Assembly (NCBI GenBank): GCA_964019425.1
Contig: OZ025822.1
Coordinates: 868,001 to 932,000, forward strand
DNA: 64,000 nt
Source: Flectonema sp. DT1601
Taxonomy: Eukaryota > Euglenozoa > Diplonemea > Diplonemida > Diplonemidae
Direction: 5' to 3'
Below are positions 1-11,352 of this stretch, piece after piece (position 1 is the stretch's first letter; each line of letters opens with the position of its first letter). The notes below the pieces were generated by a model that did no database searches, had not been told where the DNA came from, and saw only the letters and a list, made by a program, of their open reading frames with translations. Both the position numbers and the translations under genes were made by a program.

Positions 1-3000
1 TTGCAAGCTGGTGATGATTCTGAAACAGAATTATATAATACCAGCAGAGTTATTTTATGGGCAAATGAAGCCGGCATGGGCCCACATACATCTCAGTCAG
101 TGTTCTTATCTGTAAAAGGTTTATGGTCAATGCTGAAAGATGTCACAGCAACCGCCGCTCGTGATTCCAGTAAAGCACTGGCACCAAAATCATCGATGGG
201 GTGTATGGTGGGATGCTCAGAACGTCCACTTCAGAAGGACGGATTCGAACTGCGCAGAGTACCACCTGATATATTCTTATCATTGAATAGTGTATTGTCA
301 CAGATACCTCCAATATCTGAATATACTAAAGAACTTATGGCATTTGATAGTTCTGGTCAAGGTTTTACGGGAATCGAACCGGAGCGATTGATATCATCGC
401 TGGAAGAAATGATTAGCAGGTGTTTTGAAACACCTTCTCCATACACAGATGTTCTGGACTATGAAGGAACACCTGAAAGATCTCAACAAGTTTTATTAGT
501 TGATCAAAGTGTTCCTAAAGCTTGTTGTATTCTTTTAATGAAACAAGCTGAGCTTCCATTCAGTCAAAGTGAACTATTTGATCCACAAGCTGAGATGAGA
601 CAAAGCAACTGGTCAGCAGCAAAGAGAATATCAATTCAAGCTGGTTCATTTCCTCCTCGATGCTCACTAAGGATTGCTAGACTATGTTATAAATTAATAA
701 GAAGTAGTGTTAAAGGATGTGCAGACTTAGCTCTTCGAGTATCTTCATCTGTTGGAATGGAAGGACTGGTATTCATGAGAGAACAAATCAACTATCGGAG
801 AGACATAGTAAATGCCACTCCTTGCCTTGTTGAACTCTACACAAACAATAAACAATTACAAAGTAATACTGATGCTTCTTTTGTATCTGCTGTTTGCACT
901 CAGATTATTGAAGATCGTTGGAGAAAAGATTTCTTACTCCTACTCCCTTATGTGATATCTAGTGGGAATGAAGTAGTAGAAAAGAGTCAACAGCAGGTAA
1001 CAGTGGAATTGTTAGATATTAGTGAACCTCCCTTTATTCCTTTGAAATTAGTAACTGACACTGTTCATATTAGAGTTCCTTTTTCTGGATCTGGAGATGA
1101 AGATAACAATGATGAATCATGGCTACCTTTGAAAGATTTTTGTGAAATGACAAGCGATGAGATTAAAAATCCTCTCCTCACTGTCAGTGGTCCTGGCGCC
1201 ACTAAATCGATGGCGAGCATCTCTTCTATGGCACTTCGATATGATGAAGCGTATGAGTATTTCCGTCTGCAAATGATTTTATTTGCATGTGTTTGTCTCG
1301 GAAAATCTGAATCGGCTAAACGTCGAGCCGCTCTCGTCTTCCAACTTATACCAAAAGATTGTATCCTACAGGTTATTTATGGACAACATTCAGCTTTAAT
1401 CCCTGACAGTTTACAATGTACGTTTTTGAGATTAGCATCGACGGCTTTTCTAGATGACTACTCAAATAAGCATTATGCGACAACCCATTTAGTTAAGGTT
1501 TGGGATAGGTTTGATGAGGATATGGTTAAGTTCGTGTGTGAACCTCAAGTAGAACCTCTCAAAGTATACATCTTGTCGTATATAAAAAATAATTCATCTC
1601 ACGATTGTAGAAACCAAATGCACATCAGAAGAACCAGCTGCGTCATCCGACTTTTATTTTTATTTGTTCGAAGTGGATTTATTACAAAACCAGAGCTAAC
1701 TCCTCTGTGCAATTCACTCATTGACGTTCTGGATGGAACAACTGATACTTACATGCCTGCAGATAACGACATGAAACATTGTAATGAGCCATCAGAATCA
1801 CTTCGTAGAGAGTACACTGAAGGGTCAAGAATTCTTCTTTATCTTCGAAGTGAAGTTATTGAAGTATTGGAAATGTTATTGGACTACGTCGCTCTCTTTG
1901 ATCTGCAGAATATACTGACTCAGGTAAAGAAATACATCGAAGGAACGACTCAGACTTTAGAACTTCCTCACTTATCACAATTACAATCATTCGATACAGA
2001 GAGTAACATTGACAGTGTGAGTGAACAGAATTACGTAGCACCTAGTGAGGGTAATATCTTATCACAGGGACTTGGATTTCTTACAGATGGAGTCTTGGGA
2101 GGTTTGGGAGCAATCGCTGATCTTGGAGCCAAAGTTACATCTTTCATCCCAGGTTTTAGCGAGGGTGAGAAACCTTATCCCCAACTTAATAGAGTAATTG
2201 AAGTACTACTTGATTGCGCACAGTATAGATATCAACCTTTACGTTGTCAAGCAGCTTCGTTACTTTTTCGACTTTGTAATAGGGGAACACATTTAGCTGA
2301 AACACTCGTACACACTCAATTATTAAGTACTGATGGAAGCATTACTTTTTATAACGCTGCACGTGATGCATCAGAGAATCTATCGGAGGTACTTCAGGGA
2401 CGACACGATGATATTTTGAGTGAAGTTTTAAAATTTTCAAACGATTTTAAACAAAAATGCTACAGTCGAGATGGTACTCCTTCTGTTGAACAACAATGGT
2501 CATTGGTTCAGTTGAATATTAGTGGGATGCTTCTTAAAGGGTTTTTAGAAAGTCTTGTGGAGACTCTTGCGAGACAAGATCCAACAGAAGATTCTGTCCT
2601 GCATATGTCAAGACTTAATACTTGCAAGGCTGTGTTTGAATTCTTTATGTCATTGTGTGAGAGGAATACTGATAATTTAGAAGCGTTCGATCCGTTCATT
2701 TCAATTATAGTCAGCTATCTACCTTACGGTGTGGGTGCTTTGAGTTTGTTAGATGTTATGTTTTCTGGTCAAACTCGTAGATGTATTGCTGCTCCTGATA
2801 TTCTTGTTCGAGGATTGCTTCACGGAACATACGCTCCTCACTTATTACTTTTAAAAAAGATCATGAGACCAGAAACACGAAACATATTTAGCAATCAACA
2901 ATCGATATACACACTTGTTTCTGATACAGAAGACACCAATAGCTCTTCAGTATTAAACTTCGTTGGAACGACGGATTTCAATGCTTGGACAGGACGTAAA

Positions 3001-6000
3001 AAGTTAAAGGGTGTTGAGGACAAACTTCGTCATATGGAACACTTAAACTTAAAAGGTGCCATCGCAGGACATTTATCAACCTGCAGTCTTCTGTTTTCAA
3101 TCGGAAAAGGAAAAGAACTATCATTGAAGAGAGAGATACGTAATGATTTATGGACTGAAAAGTATGCTGATCCAGTTGAGCATGTCGTGAATACAATTTC
3201 ACGACCAGAGTTTCCACAATGGTATAAAGCAGAATACGTCAGATTGTTTACGGAAGTATTTGTAGATGATCCTGAATTAATTCCGGTATTGTCAACTCAG
3301 CAAATGCGAGATGGAAAGATAGCTCACAATAAAATATTACAAACTTTGCTCAACGATCTTAAAAGTTGGCCTCCTTCAAACCAATCATCTGTGAAACAAC
3401 AACCATCATCACCGACGGTTAGCTTCTCAGAAGCCGACGCCTCTCTCCGAAATGAAATATCTGGAATCGGATTATCAGATGTTTGTGTTGTTGTTGATTA
3501 TTTATTCTTTGCAGTCATACCTTGTTTAAAACATCTAATGGTTAATCACATTGGTCGTTCCAGAGAAACAACTGAAGAATCAGAAGAAGAAGCAGTCCAA
3601 CTCTACATAAAGATAATTGAGAAAGTCTACGAAATAGCTGAACATCAACGTACTGAATTAACTCAATCAGTGCCTCCTGGAGTTGTTCCAAAAGATTCAA
3701 CTGGTGAAGCAAAATCTTTATCGTATGTAAAACTAGTTGAATATGCATGTAAACACCCTGATAAGCCTCATCCATTGAGTGGGAATAAGTCACTACTACT
3801 ACCTGGTTATGTGAGGAGTAAGATTGCTGAATTCTTAAGGGTGGCTCATGGATTTTCTGATAAACTTCCCGGATGCACTTTCTACCCTGAACTTGGTGAA
3901 GCTCTTATTGAAGTCGCTAGAGAACATAAATCTCCAAGAGTTATAACCCGAGAAGAAGAACTATTCGTTAAGTGGAGACAGGCTCTGAGGGGATTCCAAG
4001 ACTCACCTGTACTTAACCCAGACTCTCAATTTAGAAGTCTTTGTCTTTTACTATTACGAAAAGGTGAATTAGGAAAACAATTCATTCAAAGTACAATAAT
4101 TGGAAAAGAGAATGAAGGAACAATATTCCAAAGAGGTCATCCGACACTCCAGTTGGATTCTTTAAAGTTACTTGCTCGACTGTGTGATAATTACCCTGCT
4201 GTCTTATTACAAAATGGAAAAGGTGGTGATGATGCCAATATTGTACTTCCGACTACAATTTTATACCTTCCAGTGATAATTACCGAAGAGGACAATGCCG
4301 ATGAAGATCGAGTCCGTGTCGCAGCAGATATGGAAGTTATTGCCAAGCAAAATGCTTTAAACAGTTTTGGAATGGCTGAAAAACTTGTTTCACTGGTAGA
4401 AGCTCCTTCGAGTACCGGATTTGGAATATCAACGACGACCATGACGGCACTCACAACAGGATCAGCTCTTCTTAATGGAGGTAATGCAGAAGTTCAGGGA
4501 AGTATTTTAAATTATTTCTTATCCAAGAACGACGAGTCGTTCTTCATTCACATCAGAGGACAATTACGAAAATTTGCCGACACCCTAAAAGACCTCAGAC
4601 GAACACTAAAAAAAGAAGTAACAAAAGGAAAGAAGAACGATGCTGCTCCAGATGACGACGACGATGATAATGAAGTTCCGATTGACTTAAAAACTCAACC
4701 GATTCCAGACCATATCATCGTAGATATGAGTGACAGGTTTTGTGTTACTCACATGGGTGTCTTACTTCGGTTTTTACAGCTGCTAACGGAAGGACACAAC
4801 GATGAGATGCAAAATTATCTCAGAGAACAACCTGATAATCAAACAAGCATCGATCTTGTTGAGGCTGTCGTTACATTTCTTCAACAATTTAAATATTGCA
4901 ATCGAATCACAGCAGATGTACAAATAGCTACTTTAGAATGTTTAATAGAAGCTGTTCAGGGTCCTTGCAGTGACAATCAATCTGAAATCGTATCATTCAA
5001 CATTGGTGAGAGTCTATGTATGATACTGAATGATGGACCAGGACCACAGATGTATAAGGCTGACTTATCATCTAGTAAGGAAGGTTTGGTTCACTTGTGG
5101 ACGTTAAGAAATCGATCAGTTGAATTGTTGGTTGCTCTAACTGAAGGAGCGGTGTTGGTATCGGTTGCGAAATTATTACTCTCCTCAATAAGACTTGATG
5201 TGCTCGCTGATAATATGAGGCTGTCGTATTCTGAGTCTGGTTTAGGTAAAGACACAAACATGTTTTCTGATGCTCTCGGAGCAGGTCTTAGTGTCATTCA
5301 AGACCTTGTTAAACCAGAAGGCTCTGGATCAGAATTAGACGATAAATTAAATCTTGGTTGTGGAATCTTCATATTCTTTAAAGTAATGCTTGACCAACAA
5401 GTTCTAAGAGAGAGAGAACTCGGAAATAAAGAACCCGTTGTATGGACTGACAGGGATGGCAGATCAATAAAACAAGTTCTGAGAAGGAAAGAAAACGCTC
5501 CGTACCAACACTTTAATCAAACAGTCGCTACAATAGAAATAGCAAGAGGGGATATTGTTGAGAGGGTCTACTTTAGGGTGTTGGTTAAATCGAGAGTGAA
5601 TCTTCCAGAAAGAAGTATGAACGACGTTAAAAACACTGTTCAGAGAGAATCAGGAGATGGAGTCCGAGTAGCTGACTTCTTTGATAAATGTATTGGTCTC
5701 ATTCACGAGATTGATTACTATGAAGAAATGAGAAACACTCGAGGACTTGCCATCGTTCACAAGTTTTCAGTTCCACTTGAATGGCTATCACTGGCAATGT
5801 CATTCGCGATTAATTTATTTTTACTAACTAGAGTTTCATTCGTAAACGACGACACAGTTGCCAGAGTAAAACCTGGGGATGAAGAACAAATCCTGGACTC
5901 TATGGGTCGAGGTATTATCGTATTACAAGCCCTTCAGTGGATTCACTTTGCGATGGGACCAACAAGAATCTATTTAGACTTTCAATGGAGGACTTGGCTG

Positions 6001-7080
6001 CAAGACAGAGAAGATGCTGCCATGAGAACTTGTAAAGCAAACCTTTCTATTCATCCAGTTGATAGGGAGGCTTATAAAAAAGAACACATCTCTCCTCCGG
6101 TGGTCTTTGCGACAACGTTGGTGATGATTGCGAAATTTTGGCCATTTTGGCAACGAGCGTTGTATCTGATTTGTTCATTCCTAGGATATTATGTGACTCC
6201 AGTGTGGTATTGTTTTCAACCGCTGCAGGTGACTTCATTTTCTCCAAAACTGATGAACGTTGTACTGGCGGTAACAACAAACGGAAAATCACTACTACTA
6301 ACTTTTGGTTTAATGATCATCGTAGTGTACATGTTTGCGATCTGGGCATTCTTCAGATTCTCAAACTACTTCGACGAAGAAGGTGATTTCGGAGTCGGAT
6401 TTAATTGCGATTCCCTTCTTCGATGTTGGCTATTACTAATGACATATGGTCTTAGACAAGGTGGTGGAATGGGTGATATTCTAATGCGTCCAAACTGGTC
6501 AGATGACTTAGTTGGTGAGAGAATACTATTCGACGTGTTGTATTTCTTACTTTTGATTATTTTATTTTTGAATATCGTCTTTGGTATAATAATTGACACC
6601 TTCGCAGAACTCAGAGAAAAGAGAGCATTCATCGAAGACGATCAACAGTCAAAATGTTTTATTTGTGGACTAGAAAGATCGGTATTCGATCGCGAAGCTG
6701 GTGCTCAAGGGGGATTCGAACATCATTATAAATACGAACACAACATGTGGACGTATCTTTTATTTCTTCATTATATTAATGAAAAGAGTGTTGATAACTT
6801 AACAGGACAAGAGAAGTACGTCTACGACATGGTCGCAAATAAAGATCCAGGTTTCTTCCCTGTTGGTAAATCTCTCGTTTTATCGAATCAAAATGATGAA
6901 GACATCGTTGAGCAAATAGCTGAAAAGATGGCTGATAAACAGTCATTAGATAAAATGAATAATAGTTTGTTTAATCAAATTCAAGCATTTGAAAATAAAA
7001 TGCTCACTCTACTGCGAGGAAAGAACAAAGGACCACGTGTTGGAATCGCTGATGACAAAATAGCAGCAAGCGGCGAGTAA
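1..7080 (+). CDS. IP3-receptor-type intracellular calcium release channel, 5' end missing
   Basis: The frame is open from the window edge, so the N-terminus lies outside; 2,359 residues are visible against about 2,700 in animal IP3 receptors, and the missing part should hold the ligand-binding region. Residues about 410-515 resemble an RIH domain, and about 1586-1660 an RIH-associated domain (LLRFLQLLTEGHNDEMQNYL). Membrane segments lie in about 1925-2200. The pore filter GGGMGD is at 2154-2159 (IP3R/RyR families use GGGVGD or GGGIGD), followed by the S6 helix. A C-terminal zinc site, C2219/C2222 with H2242/H2247, precedes NMW, as in IP3 receptors (CFICG...EEHNMW). A six-residue Asp run sits near residue 1553. 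The family forms tetrameric Ca2+ channels in ER-like membranes. No intron interrupts the 7 kb. The family assignment is very secure; IP3R rather than RyR is favoured by the C-terminal sequence. Confidence 0.93.
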   Translation: MQAGDDSETELYNTSRVILWANEAGMGPHTSQSVFLSVKGLWSMLKDVTATAARDSSKALAPKSSMGCMVGCSERPLQKDGFELRRVPPDIFLSLNSVLSQIPPISEYTKELMAFDSSGQGFTGIEPERLISSLEEMISRCFETPSPYTDVLDYEGTPERSQQVLLVDQSVPKACCILLMKQAELPFSQSELFDPQAEMRQSNWSAAKRISIQAGSFPPRCSLRIARLCYKLIRSSVKGCADLALRVSSSVGMEGLVFMREQINYRRDIVNATPCLVELYTNNKQLQSNTDASFVSAVCTQIIEDRWRKDFLLLLPYVISSGNEVVEKSQQQVTVELLDISEPPFIPLKLVTDTVHIRVPFSGSGDEDNNDESWLPLKDFCEMTSDEIKNPLLTVSGPGATKSMASISSMALRYDEAYEYFRLQMILFACVCLGKSESAKRRAALVFQLIPKDCILQVIYGQHSALIPDSLQCTFLRLASTAFLDDYSNKHYATTHLVKVWDRFDEDMVKFVCEPQVEPLKVYILSYIKNNSSHDCRNQMHIRRTSCVIRLLFLFVRSGFITKPELTPLCNSLIDVLDGTTDTYMPADNDMKHCNEPSESLRREYTEGSRILLYLRSEVIEVLEMLLDYVALFDLQNILTQVKKYIEGTTQTLELPHLSQLQSFDTESNIDSVSEQNYVAPSEGNILSQGLGFLTDGVLGGLGAIADLGAKVTSFIPGFSEGEKPYPQLNRVIEVLLDCAQYRYQPLRCQAASLLFRLCNRGTHLAETLVHTQLLSTDGSITFYNAARDASENLSEVLQGRHDDILSEVLKFSNDFKQKCYSRDGTPSVEQQWSLVQLNISGMLLKGFLESLVETLARQDPTEDSVLHMSRLNTCKAVFEFFMSLCERNTDNLEAFDPFISIIVSYLPYGVGALSLLDVMFSGQTRRCIAAPDILVRGLLHGTYAPHLLLLKKIMRPETRNIFSNQQSIYTLVSDTEDTNSSSVLNFVGTTDFNAWTGRKKLKGVEDKLRHMEHLNLKGAIAGHLSTCSLLFSIGKGKELSLKREIRNDLWTEKYADPVEHVVNTISRPEFPQWYKAEYVRLFTEVFVDDPELIPVLSTQQMRDGKIAHNKILQTLLNDLKSWPPSNQSSVKQQPSSPTVSFSEADASLRNEISGIGLSDVCVVVDYLFFAVIPCLKHLMVNHIGRSRETTEESEEEAVQLYIKIIEKVYEIAEHQRTELTQSVPPGVVPKDSTGEAKSLSYVKLVEYACKHPDKPHPLSGNKSLLLPGYVRSKIAEFLRVAHGFSDKLPGCTFYPELGEALIEVAREHKSPRVITREEELFVKWRQALRGFQDSPVLNPDSQFRSLCLLLLRKGELGKQFIQSTIIGKENEGTIFQRGHPTLQLDSLKLLARLCDNYPAVLLQNGKGGDDANIVLPTTILYLPVIITEEDNADEDRVRVAADMEVIAKQNALNSFGMAEKLVSLVEAPSSTGFGISTTTMTALTTGSALLNGGNAEVQGSILNYFLSKNDESFFIHIRGQLRKFADTLKDLRRTLKKEVTKGKKNDAAPDDDDDDNEVPIDLKTQPIPDHIIVDMSDRFCVTHMGVLLRFLQLLTEGHNDEMQNYLREQPDNQTSIDLVEAVVTFLQQFKYCNRITADVQIATLECLIEAVQGPCSDNQSEIVSFNIGESLCMILNDGPGPQMYKADLSSSKEGLVHLWTLRNRSVELLVALTEGAVLVSVAKLLLSSIRLDVLADNMRLSYSESGLGKDTNMFSDALGAGLSVIQDLVKPEGSGSELDDKLNLGCGIFIFFKVMLDQQVLRERELGNKEPVVWTDRDGRSIKQVLRRKENAPYQHFNQTVATIEIARGDIVERVYFRVLVKSRVNLPERSMNDVKNTVQRESGDGVRVADFFDKCIGLIHEIDYYEEMRNTRGLAIVHKFSVPLEWLSLAMSFAINLFLLTRVSFVNDDTVARVKPGDEEQILDSMGRGIIVLQALQWIHFAMGPTRIYLDFQWRTWLQDREDAAMRTCKANLSIHPVDREAYKKEHISPPVVFATTLVMIAKFWPFWQRALYLICSFLGYYVTPVWYCFQPLQVTSFSPKLMNVVLAVTTNGKSLLLTFGLMIIVVYMFAIWAFFRFSNYFDEEGDFGVGFNCDSLLRCWLLLMTYGLRQGGGMGDILMRPNWSDDLVGERILFDVLYFLLLIILFLNIVFGIIIDTFAELREKRAFIEDDQQSKCFICGLERSVFDREAGAQGGFEHHYKYEHNMWTYLLFLHYINEKSVDNLTGQEKYVYDMVANKDPGFFPVGKSLVLSNQNDEDIVEQIAEKMADKQSLDKMNNSLFNQIQAFENKMLTLLRGKNKGPRVGIADDKIAASGE

Positions 7081-7582
7081 CTAAAATATAATTGTGTGTT
7101 TTCGATTTACATCGTTTTCATTACATGTTTTTTTTTTTTTTTTTGAAGTTAAATTTCTTCCACTCATTTATAACACACGGCGACCTTTACCCTCCTCTGT
7201 GAACTTACACTTTATATACCCAATCGCCTCTTATAATCCTTTTCATCCCTTTTCATTTTTGTGTTTATTTCTTTTTAAATACATATCTCCACCTCATAAT
7301 AAGAAGTACATCGTTGGTTCTCCAAGTCGTCATTTCTTTTTTTTGTAAATCAGTTGGTTAGTTTGATTAAATATAATTTCTTTGTCAGGTTAATTATATT
7401 TTATAATTATCAAAAAAAAAGGTTTCGCTGTGTCTTAGTAAGAGTTGATCACATAAAATATAATATTTTACTGTATACAGAAAAAGTAACATAGTCTCGT
7501 ATGGTTAAGAGAGGGTAGATCAGTTTTTAATTAAAAAAATGAACACTTCATACGAATTGATAAACCAACTAAAAGTAAAGTA
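7081..7582. other. Intergenic spacer
   Basis: T-rich 3' flank of the channel gene with a T18 run near 7127-7144. I see no coding signal. Just before the next gene, a 14-codon open frame (ATG at 7539) ends in TAATG, sharing its last A with the ATG at 7583; if transcribed with that gene it would be an upstream ORF. Confidence 0.5.
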
Positions 7583-9372
7583 ATGAAATATTGGAGAATT
7601 CTACTGCTGTGTGTGATTGTTGTAGTCACTGCTTTGAGGTTAATATTCGGTGAAACGAACACCGTTGAAGGTAGTCAAAGAATAGAACAGAATGTAGTTG
7701 TAAACTATACTCAAATTACGACAATAATAAATACGACAACACAAACTGATGACATCACGAGATCCAACACAATTGTTTTATCAGACAGATGGAAGCAGTT
7801 GTCAAGATCAACTCTTGTCTCACGCATTGACTCTACCAAGCGAACTGAATTTTTATGTTCATATCCTAAAAGCGGACCATCATCGAAAACTCAAACTAAG
7901 ATATGCAGTACTACTCAAGGAGGTCACTGTGGGTATAGTATCACGGTTACTGATGTAAATGGATGTCGTTTTCAACCACAAAAAGTAACATCAGATAAAC
8001 ATTACGCTTCTATTCTTAATGATGTGGGGTCGAGTTCATTCAGGTTGAGATTAGTATCTCATGATGAGGTGGTGATTCCGAATTTAGTTTTGTTTAAAGA
8101 ATCTGATTGCAGTTATAAGTTTGAAGGAATAGTTAAAAAACAGGGAACGTTTATCATAGAAGCGGAAATATGGTATCGCGACTACCTTGCTTACGAAGAA
8201 ATGAAATCAGAAACTCCACCCATGGCGAGAGAGTATCTGTTTGCTTCTAACGAGACTCTTACTAAAAAAGGAAAAGCTATTGAAGGTGCTCAGCATCTTT
8301 CTCCTGATAAGAATTTATTTCATTTTTTACATCCTGTTTATGGAAAAATATTAAAATCGGGTAAATTCAGAGCATCTAAAAACTATATTTGGGACCAGTT
8401 CACTCTCTCTACTGCGGAAGTATTTACCTGTCCTGTTGGACAAGAATATGAACCATTGATAAGCAACGCTGTGAGATGTAATGGACAGTCTTCGGGTATG
8501 TAGTTTGATTTGAAATTCAATTTTTTTTCATCTTCTCCCACTCTCATCATGAATCTAAATCACAACACCAACCAGGTATACTATTGCAACCAGGCTCGTG
8601 GTTGGCAATAAGTGATGCACCGGATCTTGGAGATGAGTTCTCACATACCCACTTTGAAAGATATTATCCAAAACGACAGTATCAGTGGTCACCAAATCAT
8701 TGCAGCCTTCCAAAATTTACACCTCAAACAGTACGAAAATGCTTATCCGGAAAGACATTAGTCTTCACTGGAGACTCTCACATGAGGGTACTGTTTACTT
8801 ATATTACTAATCTACTTGTAGAAGATGAAGGAAGTTATATGGACCCGGAAGTTAAAAGAATGGATGGACTGACTGTCACTAATGGAAACAATACAACTAT
8901 TCGGTTAATAAATGATATTTATCTAGAGAGACACAGTTTAGCTAAATTAAGTGAAGATTACGATGTAGTTGTTGCTGGTTTTGGATCGTGGTGTTTAGGA
9001 GGAGGAGGTAAGAATCCAGACGGACGAGTTATTGAAGATGTTGGTCGTTGGAGTTATAAAAGGTACACATCACGTGTTGAGCATCTTGCTAAAGACTGGT
9101 CGGGTAAGTCTTCAAAAGTGTGGGTTAATATCCCTGCGTATCCTCCGAATCAGAGAAGGTTCTCAAAGTTAAAAGGTGAATACAGGACCACTCCTCGAAT
9201 ACAATTTTTCAACACCGCCGCAGAGACTTCAATGTTATCACACAACATTCCAATAGTAGACATCTTCTCACCATCACAGGCAATGATTCACACATCTCTT
9301 GATCACAATCACTTCTTAGGATACGTTCAAGACGCAGCTGTGCATCAGTTTTTAAATTTAATTTGTATTTAG
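7583..9372 (+). CDS. NXPE / PC-esterase-like type II membrane protein (2 exons)
   Basis: Exons 7583-8495 and 8576-9372; the 80-nt intron begins GTATGTAG and ends CCAG. Joining restores a Gly codon and gives 569 aa. The N-terminus is a signal-anchor (LLLCVIVVVTALRLIF) followed by several N-glycosylation sequons. Residues about 130-220 look like the Ig-like domain that precedes the esterase in NXPE proteins. The C-terminal half carries the SGNH/PC-esterase signatures: GDSH (in LVFTGDSHMRVL) for the nucleophile and a late DHNHF for the Asp/His pair. Relatives (Cas1p, TBL, NXPE) act in the secretory pathway on sugar O-acetylation, so a Golgi glycan acyl-transferase or esterase is the likely role. 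The donor, acceptor and exact reaction cannot be read from sequence. Confidence 0.85.
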
Positions 9373-9636
9373 TTTAACCAAACAATCGATTTCCTCTACC
9401 AGTTGTGACTGGTCGAGGGTTGGTGTAGTCTTTTATGCTTTTTGACTTACACCATACTGGATGATACAAGATTCAATTATAAACAGCCAGTAATAGAGTT
9501 TTTTTTACTTAATTTCTCCTCCTCAGAAGTCGTTAGTTAGTAGAAAGTCTGACTTTGATGTGGATGAGATGTGTTTAATTATGTTGCTTTTGAGATTACT
9601 TTTATAAATTAATTCTAATCAAAGAAATCTTCATAG

Positions 9637-11352
9637 ATGAGTTTAAAAAGGTTTTCTGCTGATCAGAATGACGTCAGCGTCACAACCGGCAGTGGGTTTG
9701 GAGGAGGAAAAACAATCTCAATGTTCGCTGGTATTTGTTTATTAGTAAATAATATTACGGGTCCGGGAGTTCCACAAATCGCAAACATGTTTGCGGAAAG
9801 TGGTTGGGTATTCCCGACTGTTACATGTTTGGTTATTTGTGTCATGAGTTCAGTGAGTGCCGGTATGTATTCTATAAAACTTATTTATCCTAAACATATC
9901 AAACAATATAAACAACTACTACCAGGTATGTACTGTGAAGCAATGCGTATGATCCCTGGCAATGAACATTTTAAAGGAAGAATTGAATACACATCAATCG
10001 TAAAACACTATTTCGGTGGGAATATGTTTAAGTTATCACAAATAGGATTAAACGGTGCCTTACAATCTCTTAACGTAATCAGTGTGATTCAATCAGTTCA
10101 GGTAATGGATCAAGCTATATCTGCTATTTGGGGGGAATCATGTGGTCTAAATCTAACCCCTTTTAGCCTTTCAAATCAACACGGTCCGCTAAATGCGAGT
10201 ACTGACATATGGAGTTGCATGGATGCCAATTCATTGTCAGATGGGAATGCTTGGGGATGTCACTGTGTTATTAGCATAGGATTTGTTATTTGTATTTTTA
10301 TAACAATTCCAATAGGAAGATGGAATCTTGATGATAATATGGTTATTCAAGTCGGAGCATTTATTCTAACCATAATGTGTTGGACCGTTTGGTTTATAGC
10401 AAGCTGTTGGAGCAAAAACTACAGCACCTACGACGCTTGGCAAATCCCAGCAGTTACAGACAGCAGTAAAGACTACAGCTCTCAAGCAGGTGTTTTGGGT
10501 ACAATTTTATTTAATTTTGGATTCGTGACTACCATTCCTTCATGGGTAAATGAGAAACAGCCACAAGTAAATATAAACCACTCAGTGTGGTTCAGTACGT
10601 GGCTTTGTAATGGAATATTCTTTTTACTTGGAATTAGTGGTTGTATGGCTTTTCAGCAATTCTTAGCCGGTCCTGCGACGAATGACTGTTCAGGTGTTGA
10701 CGGCAAATCTGGTGTCTCTTGTGGTCAGAGCATTTTAACTATATTTACATCACCTGAGTTGATGGCTTACTACCTACCAGATGTCTATAATAACAACACT
10801 GCTAACTTCATAGTCCAACTTTCTGTTTATCTATTCCCAGTAGCTGCCGTGTTGTCAAGCATTCCAGTCTTTAGCATTGTAGTAAAATATAATTGTATTG
10901 AAAATGGTTGGAATCCAAAATTCGCATTTCTTTGGGGAGTTGTTTTTCCTTGGGTAATAAGCCTTCCTCTGCTTTATCAGCCGGGTGCTCTGAATCAGTT
11001 TATTAGTTACACGAGTTTGGTTTTTGTAAGTTTCACGGATTTTATTGTTCCGTGGATGTTATATTTTAAACTTCAAAGAAATTATATCAATGCTCCCGTA
11101 GAAGACGGTTCTGACTTTGAAGGCGAGGCACTTCTGGGAGCTGATCCAGAGGAAGAAGAGGTAGATGAAAACACGTACGTCCATTGGGCTATATCACCGA
11201 AATTTAATCTTTCAACGAAGACTAAAGCGAATACAGCATTGGTGTTGACAGTACTCATGGCGGTGTTTGCATTCGCAGGTGTTATCACATCAATCTTAAC
11301 AAGCGCTACAAACAACTGGGATTGCGCAAACGTTGATTTTGATGTTGGATAA
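9637..11352 (+). CDS. Amino acid/auxin permease-like transporter (AAAP family)
   Basis: 571 aa, single exon. The N-terminal motif NNITGPGVPQIANMF is typical of the first membrane helix of AAAP (SLC32/36/38-type) transporters, which move neutral or aromatic amino acids with H+ or Na+. About eleven hydrophobic segments follow, from residue 28 to 560. A large extramembrane loop at about 175-210 contains several Cys residues, and an acidic loop (DPEEEEVDE) precedes the last helix. The ATG directly follows TTCATAG, so the presumed splice acceptor would leave no 5' UTR. Substrate and membrane location are not deducible. Confidence 0.88.
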   Translation: MSLKRFSADQNDVSVTTGSGFGGGKTISMFAGICLLVNNITGPGVPQIANMFAESGWVFPTVTCLVICVMSSVSAGMYSIKLIYPKHIKQYKQLLPGMYCEAMRMIPGNEHFKGRIEYTSIVKHYFGGNMFKLSQIGLNGALQSLNVISVIQSVQVMDQAISAIWGESCGLNLTPFSLSNQHGPLNASTDIWSCMDANSLSDGNAWGCHCVISIGFVICIFITIPIGRWNLDDNMVIQVGAFILTIMCWTVWFIASCWSKNYSTYDAWQIPAVTDSSKDYSSQAGVLGTILFNFGFVTTIPSWVNEKQPQVNINHSVWFSTWLCNGIFFLLGISGCMAFQQFLAGPATNDCSGVDGKSGVSCGQSILTIFTSPELMAYYLPDVYNNNTANFIVQLSVYLFPVAAVLSSIPVFSIVVKYNCIENGWNPKFAFLWGVVFPWVISLPLLYQPGALNQFISYTSLVFVSFTDFIVPWMLYFKLQRNYINAPVEDGSDFEGEALLGADPEEEEVDENTYVHWAISPKFNLSTKTKANTALVLTVLMAVFAFAGVITSILTSATNNWDCANVDFDVG